Positions 32,334 to 44,217 of a DNA stretch of 64,000 bases are shown in pieces; the stretch's first letter is position 1; each line of letters opens with the position of its first letter. This DNA is from Thermothelomyces thermophilus ATCC 42464 (lineage: Eukaryota > Ascomycota > Sordariomycetes > Sordariales > Chaetomiaceae): assembly GCF_000226095.1 (NCBI RefSeq), contig NC_016472.1:2542001-2606000 (forward strand), in the 5' to 3' direction. A model generated the notes under the pieces. The model worked only from the letters and a program-made list of their open reading frames with translations. It had not been told where the DNA came from and searched no databases. The position numbers and the translations under genes are program-made.

Positions 32334-34251
32334 ATTGTTCTAAGTGCCAGAGGCACTTAGAGATGCTATCTAAATATATATTAATACCCTAGCTTATTAT
32401 CCCTATTAGTAGGTTAGTTAGATCTGACTTACTGGCAGTTATATATTATAATAGGTACTAAGGTTTGAAAAGAAAAAATGACAACCTATTATAACTTAGT
32501 AAATATATTAGCTATTTTCTATAGTAATAGTCCTAGTAAACTATTCTTATTCTTCTATCCTATAGTTATATCTATCTACTTATCTGTTAGTCCTTCTTAC
32601 TACTAGCTAGGTTTAGGTTGTCTAGAAATATAGATAGAGCTAATAGGCACTCCTACTATAGGTATACAAGAGTTCTAGCCCTAGCCTAGGTGTCCCTAGC
32701 CGGGGTACGGTTACTATAGAGCGTACTAGTAGCCCTTTTACGCGAAGGGCTCTCTTATATAGGCGTCTCTGGCCGTAGGCGTTTCTAGCCGGTAGTCGTA
32801 GGCGGCAGGTATATGACCGGGCAGGCGATCGAGCTAGGAGGGGCGCCGGCCCTTGCGGTAGCTGCCGGTGGTAGCCGAGTCGTAGGTACCTAGGCTCTAG
32901 GAGCCCTTTACGGTGTAGTAGCTAATATGGTACGCTCGCTTAGCCGGGTAATTATACCTTTAAGCTACTATAGCTTCTTATCTATACCCTTTTTCTAGTT
33001 AAGGGTAGCCGTATAGTTATCATTTATAGCTATTAAGGTCTCCTATAGTTACTTAAGCTTTTCTTTGACCTGGTTAAGGGCCTTAGTAACGCTATTAGTA
33101 GCCTTATCCTACCTCTAAACTATAGTCTAAGCTAGTCTAAGAAGGTTAGCCTTAGTAGCTAGTTACTAGCGCTTGGTAAAGTCCTTATTAGTCTTATTAT
33201 CTTTAGTTATACCCTAGGTAATAATGACTTATATAGGTATAGGCTATATAGCCTAATAGCTAGGCAGGTTATAATATAAGTAGCTAAGCTTAAATAGGTA
33301 GCTATTAATTAGAGTATTACTATCTCCCTTAGGTATATAGATATAGGCTATTAGTAGTTCCTTAGGCTTAGGTATATTAGTAAGCATTATATTAATAGTA
33401 TAGTATATCTTATATATAGTCTTTAGTTTCTTCTTAAGGCTATATATAGCTAGGTTAGCCTTAAAAGAGTTACTACCGGCCTTTTTATAGTAGTAGCGGA
33501 TCTACTAATAGGTATAGATAAGTATATCCTTATTATTATAATACTCCTAGTAGGCGTAGGCAAGGTAATCCTTAATAGGCCTAATTGACATGCTTATAGA
33601 CAGGTATAATAGGCCGGACTTAATAACCTTAGTATTAGTAAAAGGGTCGAACTCTATACCTATAAGGGTATTTTCTACCTCCTTAAGGCTATTAAAGATA
33701 ATATAGGCATTATTAAATCTAGTCTATAATTTAGCCTCTTTGTTATTATTAGGGTCCCTCTTATTCCTATAGACGAACCTGCTAGTAGGTGCCTTACATT
33801 AAGCATACCTAGTTAGTGTAACAGGCTAGGGTATAGGCTTAGGCAGGTAGAGTGTTAGGTCTAGCTATAGTAGGGCCTAGGATGTTAAAGCGGTAGTAAT
33901 AATAGCTATAGTTTTAGCGATAATCGACATGCCCTTGTCATTATAGTGCTCGGTGCCTTGTTATATAGTTATAGGTAGGCTAGTAGGTATATATAAATAT
34001 ATAGTTATATCCTAGGTAGTAGCGTTAGTAGAGCTAGAGTCCTAGTAGTTCTATTCTACTTAAGCTATATCTGATTTATAGGACAGGCAATTAATAGGCT
34101 TAAGCATTAGAATTGCCTAGTATATAGTCAGAGGCGTTAATAGCCTCTTCTTATTTACTATATCTTATACCTTAGTAATGGTAAACTTAATTAATAATAG
34201 TAAGGTTAGCCTATTATCCTAATTTACTAGCTTATTAGGGCTATTAGTAGG
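32334..34251 (-). mobile_element. Unclassified RIP-degraded element, left part
   Basis: Lies between normal DNA and the 3' end of LINE copy A. A perfect hairpin, CTAAGTGCC-AGA-GGCACTTAG (32340-32360), sits at the junction with normal DNA. The minus strand contains one long degraded frame (see the pseudogene entry). I cannot assign it to a transposon class. It may be continuous with 46702-48350 across the LINE insertion (inference). Confidence 0.5.
32610..34195 (-). pseudogene. Unidentified RIP-degraded ORF (about 500 codons)
   Basis: Read on the minus strand, a single frame is interrupted essentially only by stops attributable to RIP. Readable segments in order: RLLTPLTIY, MLKPINCLSYKSDIA, DSSSTNATT, PTSLPITI, QGTEHYNDKGMSIIAKTIAI, YLPKPIP, RFVYRNKRDPNNNKEAKL, NAYIIFNSLKEVENTLIGIE, KSGLLYLSISMSIRPIKDYL, KKAGSNSFKANLAIYSLKKK and YIYIPKGDSNTLINSYLFK. 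A predicted coiled-coil stretch (NSVTKALNQVKEKLK) comes next, then a Pro/Arg/Ala-rich tail. No polymerase, integrase or transposase motif is visible. It could be a gag-like or accessory protein. Confidence 0.55.
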
Positions 34252-34399
34252 TTATTATTATTATTATTAATCCTATACCGCTATACTAGTAAGCATGCTA
34301 AAGCCTCTCTAGTTATATACAAAGGAAACTATACCTAATAGGCTAGATAAAAACCTCTGTCCTACCTTTAACGCCCGATCCGGAATACTAATATACTAC

Positions 34400-36961
34400 A
34401 AAGAAAAGGAAAGGTAGCTAGAATAGCCCTATGGAGGCCTTCCCTTCTAGTCTAGCCTCCTTACAAGGTAGTATTCTAAGAGCCTCCCTAGGTCTATTAG
34501 CTACTATAGAACCCTCCTTGCCAAACGATAGTTATAGGCCCCTATACCCTATAAAATAAGGTCTAGGTCCCTTTATAACTGTATTTCCCAGGATTCCCAC
34601 GTTTGGCTTCTTAATAGGTTCGGGCACCAAATAACTAGGTGCTTAACAGTCTCCCTCCCCTAGCTATAGGCATAGTAAGGGGTGCTAATCCCTGGGATTT
34701 AAACCCTAAATAGGAAGTCACAGAGGCCGATAGCCCCTATATAGGCCCATACCAGTAGGGAGCTCTAGGCCTTTGTTAGGCCCTAGTGCCTTTATAGGCC
34801 TTCCCTTATAAAAACCAGGCAGGGGGGGTCCTTATCTAATATACGTTATATCCTCCTACCAGCTTAGTCGGCCCTCTAGCGGTTGCTCTAGCTAGCTACC
34901 ACGGCTAGTTCCGTAGCCTATAGCCTTTTTTATAGGGTCTAAAGAGGAGGTTAACCCTCCCTATAGCCCTCCTAAACCTATTGTTAGACTGTTAACCTTG
35001 CTACCTCGAGGGCTATAGGCCTTAGCTCCTAGCCTCTTGCCCTAGCCTTTCTCTTTTAGAACCTCTAGTTTAGCCTATTATAGGCCTACTAGATAAGAGC
35101 CCTTATAGGGACCTAGGAGGCCCCTAGGCCTACCCTAGTCTATAGGAGTGGCTAGTCGAGTTTGGCTTCGAAGTCGGCTAGCCTCTTGTTAAGATAGAGG
35201 TCAAGGGGTAGCACCTAAGCTTCCGTTTCGAGGCACCGGATAGGGGTAGCCTTATAGGCCCTAGTAACTACTTGAAGAGCCCTATATTAGGCCTTTGATA
35301 GTTCTTTAGCAAGGCCTTCTAGCTTACCCCCTGGCTTAGTAGGCTTATAGAAGTTCGAAGCCCTATAAGCTAGGGCGCTATAGATATACTTGGTATAGAC
35401 CTTATAGGCCTATAGGAGGCCAGGGCCCTAGGTCTTTGTAGCAAGCCTGGTTAGGGCAAACTCCTAGGTTTCTAGCTTCTTAGCTACCTTTACGTAGTAA
35501 GGGCCCTACTATAGTCTCTAGTCTAGCTAGACCTTAAGGAACCTGGCCGACTTTGATAGGGCTATAGTAGTAGTACCCCCTCCGGGCCGTAGGAGCTTTA
35601 GCAGCTACAACCACCATTTCCGGCCCCTGTTAAAGTAGATAAGCTCGTACTTTTCCAGGGCAAAAGCTATACCCTAGGTCCTTGCCTACTAGAGGTAGGC
35701 CTTCTAGGCCTTCTATAGCTAACTATTATAGGCCTCCTTAGCCCTCCTAAAGGCTAGGAGGTTAGTATTATCGGTAAAGCCTATTAAACTGACTATAGGG
35801 CTAGCCTAGCGAATAGCCTAGTAAAGGGAGGCTATATAGAGGATAAATAGTATAAGGGAGAGGGGTAACCTCTATAGGACCCTAGCCCTTACTATTATAT
35901 CCTCCATTTCCTAGCTATTAAAGTAAAGGATAGCTACCCTATCTTATAGCCACTCCCTAACCTAGACTATTAACCACTTTAGAAAGCCCTAGCTCTGTAA
36001 AGTGGCTAGTAGCTAGCTATAGTTAATAGTATCGAAAGCCCCCAAGATATTGAGCTATAGGAGAGAGGTAGCTGCCTTGTATCTCTAAGCTTCCTAAACC
36101 TAAGCTATAATAAGCCGAATAGCTAGTTCTATAGACCTATGTTTCTAATTACCTATCTACCTGGCCAGGAGAAGCCTATAGACCTTTATAATGGCCGTTA
36201 CCTTCTAGGTAACTATAGCCTCTAGCACCTTACCTACTATTAGTAAGAGCGTTATAGGCCTATAGCTACCTAGGGTAAAGTAGGCCTATAAGGGTTTGCT
36301 AGGTTCATAGAGGACTACTATCTTAGCCCTTTTAAACTAGGCTAGGAAATAGCTAAGCCATAGGCTTTCCGAGGCTAATATAGCTAGTATCTGGTAAAGT
36401 GGCCGCTTATAGGCCTTTAGTAGACCTATAGGGAGGAGGTCCTCTCTTAGGGCCTTCTATAGGGCTACCCTAGCCAGAACTACCTTAACTTCGCCTACTA
36501 TAACCTCTTAGCTTATTTCGAACTTTGGCTCCTAGTAGTCGTTTAGATCTAGGTCGTCGATATCTACTAGGTCCGCTTCTAGGTTCGGAAAGAACTTATT
36601 AGCCAGTGCTTTAGCCTTCTATTAATAGGTTATAAGCCCTCCTTCGAAGGCTAGGAGCTTTAGAAGGTCGACCGGTAAGTAGCTTTATAGCCTTGCCTAT
36701 CGCTCCAGCCTCTATAGCAGGTCTAGCCGGTTAATTACCTCCTATAACGTAGCTCTCTAGCTTTTAGTCTTTATAGCTATAATAGTCTTAGCCTAGTCCT
36801 ATAGGGCCTACTAGAGTACTTCCTATATATAGGGGTTTAGGGTGCCCTTATAGGCCCTTTCTACCTCCTTAGCCCTCTTCCAGGCCTCTTGAACCTCCTT
36901 TGTCTACTACCGAGCTCATTTACTACCTATACTAGCCTTCTTTGCCGGGGCCGAGACCGTA
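34400..36961 (-). pseudogene. LINE A ORF2, reverse transcriptase half
   Basis: Minus-strand frame with the LINE RT signatures FKRAKIVVL, GSYRPITLL, VGKVLEAIV, IGNxKHRSIELAIRLIIA (36300-36100) and the degraded catalytic box GFTDNTNLLAF (about 35790-35730), where the family has GFADDTNLLAF. Ala-to-Thr and Asp-to-Asn are G-to-A changes. It is joined to the endonuclease half at 44218 once gypsy-1 is removed. Confidence 0.82.
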
Positions 36962-36966
36962 ACTAT
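36962..36966 (+). repeat. Target-site duplication of gypsy-1, left (ACTAT)
   Basis: ACTAT immediately before the left LTR. The identical pentamer follows the right LTR at 44213-44217. Confidence 0.93.
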
Positions 36967-37295
36967 TGTTATAGGCCCGGGCTGCACCCGGGCTGGACAA
37001 CGCCCAGGCTTTACCCGGGCACAGGAATAGACCTACCCCGCCCCACTCCCGCACGCCCCACGGGTCCGTAGAGCGTTCGTTACTCGTTCGTAACTCGTCC
37101 GGTAGACACGCGGCTAGGGCCCGGTTAGCGCCCGACCCGGAGCCTAACCGGGCCCTACCCAGACTATATACATATATATTAGTTAAAAGGCACTCCTCTA
37201 TACGACTCTTGTATTTTTCCTCTTTTTCCTCCCTAAGGTAGTCGAATAAAACATTATATACTTATCTATAGATGCTATAAGGCTAATATATTACA
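36967..37295 (+). repeat. Gypsy-1 left LTR
   Basis: Starts TGTTATAGGCCCGGG, ends ATATTACA. GC-rich 5' half with three CCCGGGC/CCCAGGC repeats. Perfect 14-bp inverted repeat TAGGGCCCGGTTAG (37115-37128) / CTAACCGGGCCCTA (37144-37157) with a 15-nt loop. Confidence 0.95.
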
Positions 37296-37329
37296 TTTTG
37301 ACTACCTTCTTACTAGTAGTAACTTCCTA

Positions 37330-38500
37330 GGGGAGTTATTAATAATATAGTTATAATAGATTTGATGATATATAGGCCCTCGGGCTTAGTAGAATTATAG
37401 GAGCTTGTCTGCTCCCTTTAAGTAGTAGTAGAATAGTAAAACGCGACGATTAACACTCTTTAAGCATCTTAAACCTAACCTATCCTAACCCCTAAGTTAG
37501 CTAGGGTACCCCTTAAAGCTTAGCGGCCGTAGTAGAAGCGTCTCCTAACTAGATAACCTTTTGATAGTAAAAAGGAACTCTTTATAGTATAGAAGAGTAT
37601 AATAAAATATATCCTTATAGTTAATAGAGATTTTATCGGCTCCAATTACAATTAATAGGTCTTTATCTAGGGAAACCTTATATACTAGGTATAGACCTAA
37701 GTTATAGCTTACCATAAATCTATAGGCTTGAAAGTTAGGTACGACCTGATTTAGTTCCTTTAATATCTTGAGAGCATCTTCTCTGACCTTTATAAGAAGA
37801 TGGTAGCCCTGTCGGAACTAGAATTCCTTTAATAGAGAGATGACGAACCGTTTACTACCTTTATTATTCGGTTCGAGGCTAAGCTATCGAAGGTAGGCGG
37901 TCTTCTTTAGAGCGACAAGCTATACCTAATTAAATTATGATAATGCCTTTCTCTGAAACTTAAATATATAGTAGTCAGACAAGGAATTCCTTAGGATAAT
38001 TATATAATGGTAGTTAAGAAATACTATAAGATTGCTATGGATCTCGAGGCTCTTTAGCTTAATGATAAGTATTAGTAAATATAGGGGTAGTAGGTAGCAC
38101 CTGAACCGTAGAGAGAGAAGGATGTAAAAGGAAATATACCAATGACTAGGATTAACTTATCATATATTAACCTATAGAGGAAGAGATCTAATAAGGATAG
38201 GGTAGGAAAATGTAAGGGTAACGCCCTATAGGCGAAATAGGTTAGTCTAGAAGTATATATAGCCTAATAGGTAGCTAGAGTATATATCTAGTATAGGTAA
38301 AAGAGTTACTTTATTACTAAGTATTACTTTATCTTTACTTTAAGGCTAGTATAGCAGAACTAGCTAAGAACTAATATTAATACCTTAGAGGCTAAGGATT
38401 AGAAGAAAGATAACGACCTATCTAATAAAGAAGATGGTAAGTAGGGAAAAGAGTAACCTCTAAGCAAAGTCTTGTAAAGGGGCCTAAAGACTACGACTAC
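37330..38500 (+). pseudogene. Gypsy-1 gag remnant
   Basis: Degraded + frame following the left LTR. A YxxYxxKSYFITKYYF stretch near 38275-38330 fits a CCHC zinc knuckle in which Cys codons became Tyr. Boundaries are approximate. Confidence 0.55.
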
Positions 38501-38559
38501 TTAGAAGACAAGTTTATAGAGATTAGCAAAGGAATGGATAGACCTCCTTTTTTTATTCT

Positions 38560-41500
38560 AATCTTCTTTGACTCTACTAGCTTTATAAATACTTAAGTAG
38601 ATAGTAGATATTCTAGCTATAGCGTTATTAGCAAGAGAATATACTAGAAGCTTAGAATTAAGTAGATTAGTTTGCCTATTATATATACCTTTAGGACTAT
38701 AACTAGGCTATAATAGGACTAGAAGATTACTTAGATAGCCTATATTACGATAGATATTAATGGCTAGAAAAGTTAGGCCGCACTTTATATAGTCCTAGGA
38801 CTTGTATATAATGTTATATTAGGTCTTCTATAGATAGAATACTAGGAAGTTAAACTAAATATATACATAAGTGTTCTTAAAATTAGGATATAACTAGGAT
38901 TACTTATTCATAAGATCTCTTTATAGTTAAGATAGATAGGAATCTCCTAAATTATAGGTATAGTCTTTATAGGTATAGTTTAGAGGGTATAGAAGAAGAA
39001 GACTTCTAATACCTTCCTAGTTACTAGTATCTAGGAAATAATAACTATCCTAGAATCGAGATACTAATTTGACAAAGAAGGTATAGGGAATAGGGGTACC
39101 TGACTAGGGCCTAGTATAAAGTTAGAGGTTACCTTACTAGATGAACTTCGTAACTTTACTAACCTCTTTAATAAGGAGAAAGCTAGCAGACTTCCCCTAT
39201 ATCGCGGTATAGCCGATCATTATATCAAATTAAAGGAAGGCCTAGATAGAAAGATCCCCGAACTCCCTTAGGGGCCTCTCTATAATATATTATAGAATCA
39301 TTTATTAGAAGTCCGAAAGTAAGTCATTAACTTACTAGATAAGGGGTAGATCCGAGCTAGCTCTTCTTTAGCCACTGCCCCTGTCCTCTTAATAAGGAAA
39401 GCAGATAGAGGTTAAAGATTCTATATCGATTATCGAGCGCTAAATAAGATTACGAAGTAAGATCGATACTCCCTCCTACTTATTAAGGAAATGCTTTACT
39501 CCCTAGCTAGAGCTAAATGGTTTATAAAGTTAGATGTCCGGGTAGCCTTCTACCGTATCTAGATCGTAAAGGGCTATAAATATTTAATAGTATTCTAGAC
39601 CTAGTTCGGCTTCTTTAAGTAGCTTATCTATCCCTTTAGACCTATAGGCATACCTATAACTTTCTAATAATATATTAATAATGCTCTTAGCCTAATGCTT
39701 AGGGACTTTGTAATAATATACTTTAATAATATCTTAGTTTATACTTTAGATAGTAGGAAAGATTATATAAGGCAAGTAAAGGACATGCTCTAAAGGTTAT
39801 AGAAAGTAGGACTTATATTAGACCTTAAGAAGTACGTATTTACTATAAAAGAAGTTAAGTACCTTGGCTATATTATAAAGGTAGGGGCCTAGGTCTGTCT
39901 AGACCCTGAAAAGCTAGCTACTATCCGTAAGTAAGAGGTATTATAGAAGGTTTAGGGAGTATAAAGCTTCCTAGGATTTACTAATTTTTACCGAGACTTT
40001 ATCCCTAACTTTTCTAGGCTAATAGAACCTTTGATATAGTTAACCTATAAGAATACCTCGTTCTAGTAGGGGACTAAGGAATAGAAGGCCTTTAACGCCC
40101 TTAAGACGGCCTTTATATCAGAACCTATCCTTACGTAATAGGACCTTAAACAAGAGACGGTACTTAAGGTAGATTGCTCCAGGATAGCGCTAGGAAGGTG
40201 CCTATCCTAGTAAGGAGAAGATAAAATCCTATACCCTATAGCCTATTACTCTATAAAACTAACCCTGGCCAAATGGAACTATATAATCCATAATAAGGAG
40301 TTACTTACGATTATCTTATACTTAAAGGCCTAATTAGCTAAGCTTTATAATATTATAGCCCCCTTTTAGATCTTAAACGACTATAAAAACCTTAAATACT
40401 TTTCTTAGCCTCGTTTAATTAATAAGCGGCAAGCTTAATAGGCCAAGATACTTTTCCTCTTTAACTTTAAGCTCCGTTACTAACCCAGGTCGTAAGCATC
40501 CTACCCTAACGCCCTGTCCTATCGCGAACAAGACTTTCCCGAAGACATATAGCGTATAGTACAACTTCTCCCTACTATCTAGATAGATATAATAGATTCC
40601 TTGACGTTATCTAGAGCATCCTACCTCCTAAAGAGGAGTACTATTTTTATAGATAAATAGCTAGTAGCCTTATAGGATAAGGGAGTTATTAAGGATAAAC
40701 ATTATATATACCGGCTCTGGGCTATCTAGGATAGGGCCCGAAAATTTCCGAAGGAAGCGAATATAGTATAGACCTAGATTATAGATTACTCCTTTAATAC
40801 GTAAGGTGCCCTTTAGTTCTAAGGTAGACTTTGGCTTCCTATATAGGAGCTACTTATAACTGCCATTCTTTAACGTATCTATAACTCCCCTATATTAGGC
40901 TACCTAGAGAGGAATAGGTTATTTAAAATGCTCTAATAGGACTACTATTAGAACTTTATATCCCTAGATATAAAGAGGTTTATAAGGAACTATTATACGT
41001 ATCGAAGGGCCAAGGTTTTACGTTAACTATAATAAGGATTCCTTTAGCCCCTACCTATCGCCGACCGCTTCCAGAAACAGATTTCTATCGATTTTATAGT
41101 CGATCTCCCTATACGAGACAAGAAATCACCCTGGTACCTTATAGTAATTACCAACCGGCTGTCAAAGTACATCTAGCTCGAAGCTATATCCTTAATAGGA
41201 GCTGAGGCATGTACGCTCTGGTTCTAGGACGTATAGTAGTAGTTTTACAGATTTCCGATATAAATTATTACCGATCGCGGTTCGGACTAGCTTAGCTAGT
41301 TTTAGACTACTCTTTATAAGACTATTGGAATCAAATAGCTATCGTCGATAGCCTATTATCAATAGATAGATAGAGGTATAGAATATATGAACTAGGAGGT
41401 ATAGACTATCCTATGGACCATAGTTTTCTTTGCCTAGTATAACTAGCCTAAATATCTACCTATATATTAGCTTATAATTAATAACTATAACTTAATAGTA

Positions 41501-42140
41501 ACTAGGATAAGTATAAGCTACCTTCTTTACGGTTATAATATAAGCTTGATACAGTTTACTAACCTACTAGACGCTCTTATCTTAACCTTATAAGGAAGAG
41601 CTATTAATTTCTTATATTACCTAAGAGAAGATATAGAATAGACCTAGGCCGCTATTATATATATATAGTAGCGCTAGTAAGAAAATGCTAATTGTTCTTA
41701 ATACCTAGTTAAAAGGTTTAAAGTAGGGGATAAAGTATAGCTATCCTTATATAATATTAAGACTAACTACCCTAGCTATAAACTTAACTAAGTTAACGTT
41801 AAGTATAAAGTGATTATAGTACCGATACTACTAATAGTAATTCTAAATGTTCCTTATAGCTTTTACCCTACCTTCTATATTAATCTTATTAAGTGTACTA
41901 TATCTGACCTACTGCCTTTATAATATATATTAGATTTCTAACTAGACCTAGTATTAGAACTTTCCTAAGAAAGACTACTATAGGAGGAATATAAAGTAAA
42001 AGCGATCCTTATAGCTAGGAACGTAAAGGGAAGAGGAAATCGATATAATATACTAATAAAATAAAAGGGATATAATACCTTAACTTAGGAACTATTAGAA
42101 AATCTAGAAAACACTAAGGCACTTAATATATTCGAATAAG
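38560..42140 (+). pseudogene. Gypsy-1 pol remnant (PR-RT-RH-IN-chromodomain)
   Basis: Segments in order: protease near 38568-38900 (FDSTSFINT-like, then AALYIVLGLVYNVILGL); RT 39150-39960 with FYIDYRALNKIT, KLDVRVAFYRI and the catalytic box YFNNILVYT (39718-39744, family YFDDILVYT); RNase H 40150-40440 (VLKVDCSRIALG, YPIAYYSIKLTLAKWNY); integrase 40850-41600 (H2C2-like region, ISIDFIVDLPIRDKKSPWYL, IITDRGS). A chromodomain (41975-42137) reads EEYKVKAILIARNVKGRGN, YNILIK, KGYNTLT, ELLENLENTKAL. Many TAG codons replace Trp/Gln. The chromodomain marks it as a chromovirus, a group that targets H3K9-methylated chromatin (family knowledge). Confidence 0.9.
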
Positions 42141-42370
42141 AATAGGGAGACATATACTACTATAATAGACTAGTTACGAATAGGAGGTAGGGGAGAGTAT
42201 AAAAGCAAATAATATAAATTTTTCGTATAGGTAGGCAAACCTAGGGCAAACAAGTAATAGACACGTTACGGTTATATCGTAGATATATTACAACCGCGTT
42301 ACAGACACGCCTATAGAGATAATCTAATTACAAAAACAAAAATAAACATACTAACTAATACGTAATACGC

Positions 42371-43110
42371 TTACTCTACGACCTCCTCCTCCTTATTCCC
42401 CCCCTCTAAAACAATAGTTACGGCGGCAAGGGTAGGGTCGTCGTGGTCGCGGACCAGGCGTGCTATACGATTGACGGGCGAGGAAGAGCGGTAGGCGTAG
42501 GAATGGCTAAAGTCGATTGGCACGGGTGTAGGGCGTATAGAGGCGCTTGAGTAGGCGTAGGAGGCGGGCGACAGGGTGCCTAGGATGTAGGTAACGAGGG
42601 TAGTATTAGTGTTGACTAAAGTCAACATATTCTCGTTTGTATACTATATCTAGTATAGTATACTATCGTTCTATACTATAGTGTAGCGTATAAGCTGCCT
42701 AGTAGCTTATAGGGTAGGGTTAGGGCTAGTAGTAGGCTAGACAATATTACTATAGTAGGTAAAGGTATTAGGGGTAATAGTAGTAATAACTAGGGTAAAG
42801 TTATTACTAGAATAACGAGAATTTATAGCCTAGGTAGGGGTAAAGGCGGCCTATCTAGGTAAGCGGTTAGACTAGGTAGCCTCGAAAAGTATAGAAAACG
42901 AACGTACTAGTATAGAGAACTTAGGCATTAGGACGGTATAATAGGTACCTTAGTTAGTAGTCTTATAGTAGGTAGGGGAGGTAAAGGTAGTATTAGTATT
43001 ATAATAACCTATAATTTTCCTAATGCTTATATATAGGTAGGGGTTATTAGCCTAGAGCTATAGATCCTAAATATAGCTCCTATAGCTTTTATAGTATATT
43101 ATATAGGAAG
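42371..43110 (-). pseudogene. Antisense accessory ORF of gypsy-1
   Basis: Runs on the minus strand between pol and the 3' LTR, tail to tail with pol. From about 43110 to a stop at 42371 one frame reads through with only RIP-type stops; the last 85 codons are completely open. Readable segments: NNPYLYISIRKIIGYYNTNT, MPKFSILVRSFSILFEAT, SNRLP, SRYSSNNFTLVITTITPNTF, MLTLVNTNTTLVTYILGTLS, YAYRSSSPVNRIARLVRDHD and DPTLAAVTIVLEGGNKEEE. Stops stand where TGG or CAG/CAA would give a continuous protein. I do not recognise the protein. The acidic EEEVVE end and the DHDDPT segment do not match pol domains. Confidence 0.6.
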
Positions 43111-43861
43111 TGCCCTAACCTTAGATATATTTAATCTTATTACCTTCAAGAAGTTAGTTAATATATAGTAGATAGTATTATTACTTCTTAGGCTATAGTT
43201 TAAACTCTTTATTAAAAGAGTTACCTTTAATAGTATACCTACTAAGGAAAAGGTTAGCATTCTTATATTATAAAATAAGGAGTTAGTCTATATCCTATAT
43301 ATATATATAATAGCTAAAAAAAATAAATATAAGTAAGGAAAACTTATATAATACTCTTTATTCTTATTACTATTAAGGTAGTAACTATTACTACTACTAC
43401 TAAGTAAACTAGTAGCTATCGATATACTAGATAGATACTAATTAAAAAAAAACTTTAAGAGCGTGATAAAGGTATAGGTAGCAAGTATAGTTATAAGAGG
43501 TAGGGGTAGTTAGAAGGTATAGAGGAGGAAGAGAGTTAGTTATAGGAGAGAGAATTAGGAGTAGGAGGGAAAAGGAGGGGGTATTTATAAGTATTAGAAG
43601 AGGGCAGTAGAGAAGTATATATAACCTAGGCAAATTGCTTATTATACGTATAACTTATTACTATATATACGGGTCGCGTTATTCTAATAATAAAGGGAAG
43701 GAGCTTAGCTTTTATCCAAACTCGAACAGCTACCTGTTTACGCTTGACACGCTATTATATACGCGGGTTACATTGTTATAGCGATAAAGGAAGGAAGGCA
43801 TAGGACCCGCTTATAGAACCAATATAGGGGCGGGATACGGGACGGGTCGGCCCGGCAACCG

Positions 43862-43883
43862 CGAAAAGAGAAGGGGGGGGGTA
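43862..43883 (+). promoter_or_regulatory. Gypsy-1 polypurine tract
   Basis: Purine run CGAAAAGAGAAGGGGGGGGG followed by TA, directly abutting the right LTR: the expected plus-strand primer site. Confidence 0.85.
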
Positions 43884-44212
43884 TGTTATAGGCCCGGGCT
43901 ACACCCAGGCTAGACAACGCCTAGGCTTTACCCGGGCACGGGAATAGACCTACCCTGCCCTACTCCTGTATGCCCTACAGGTCCGTAGAGCGTTCGTTGC
44001 TTGTTCGTAACTCGTCCGGTAGATATACGGCTAGGGCCCGGTTAGCGCCTGACCCGGAGCCTAACCGGGCCCTACCTGGACTATATATGTATATATTAAT
44101 TAAAAGGCACTCTTCTATACGACTCTTGTATTTTTCCTCCTTTTCCTCCCTAAGGTAGTTAAATAAAACATTGTACGCTTATCTATAGATGCTATAAGGC
44201 TAGTATATTATA
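43884..44212 (+). repeat. Gypsy-1 right LTR
   Basis: Same length (329 bp) and order as the left LTR, with extra C-to-T and G-to-A changes, for example the end TATTATA versus TATTACA. The 14-bp stem is preserved at 44032-44045 and 44061-44074 even though its loop has mutated. Confidence 0.95.
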
Positions 44213-44217
44213 ACTAT
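44213..44217 (+). repeat. Target-site duplication of gypsy-1, right (ACTAT)
   Basis: Identical to 36962-36966. Confidence 0.93.

Larger units (their letters stand above)
36967..44212 (+). mobile_element. Gypsy-1: complete Ty3/gypsy chromovirus, RIP-killed
   Basis: 7246 bp bounded by two 329-bp LTRs (36967-37295 and 43884-44212) and the duplication ACTAT. Order on the + strand: gag, protease, reverse transcriptase, RNase H, integrase, chromodomain, the order of Ty3/gypsy chromoviruses. An extra ~1.7 kb lies between the end of pol and the polypurine tract and contains an antisense frame. Inserted between the endonuclease and RT halves of LINE A. The 5' LTR is visibly less mutated than the 3' LTR; LTR differences are almost all transitions. 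Confidence 0.95.

Noticed and set aside
36889-37071. ORF spanning the junction of LINE A and the gypsy-1 LTR
   Set aside because: Crosses the element boundary and target duplication, so it cannot be an ancestral gene.
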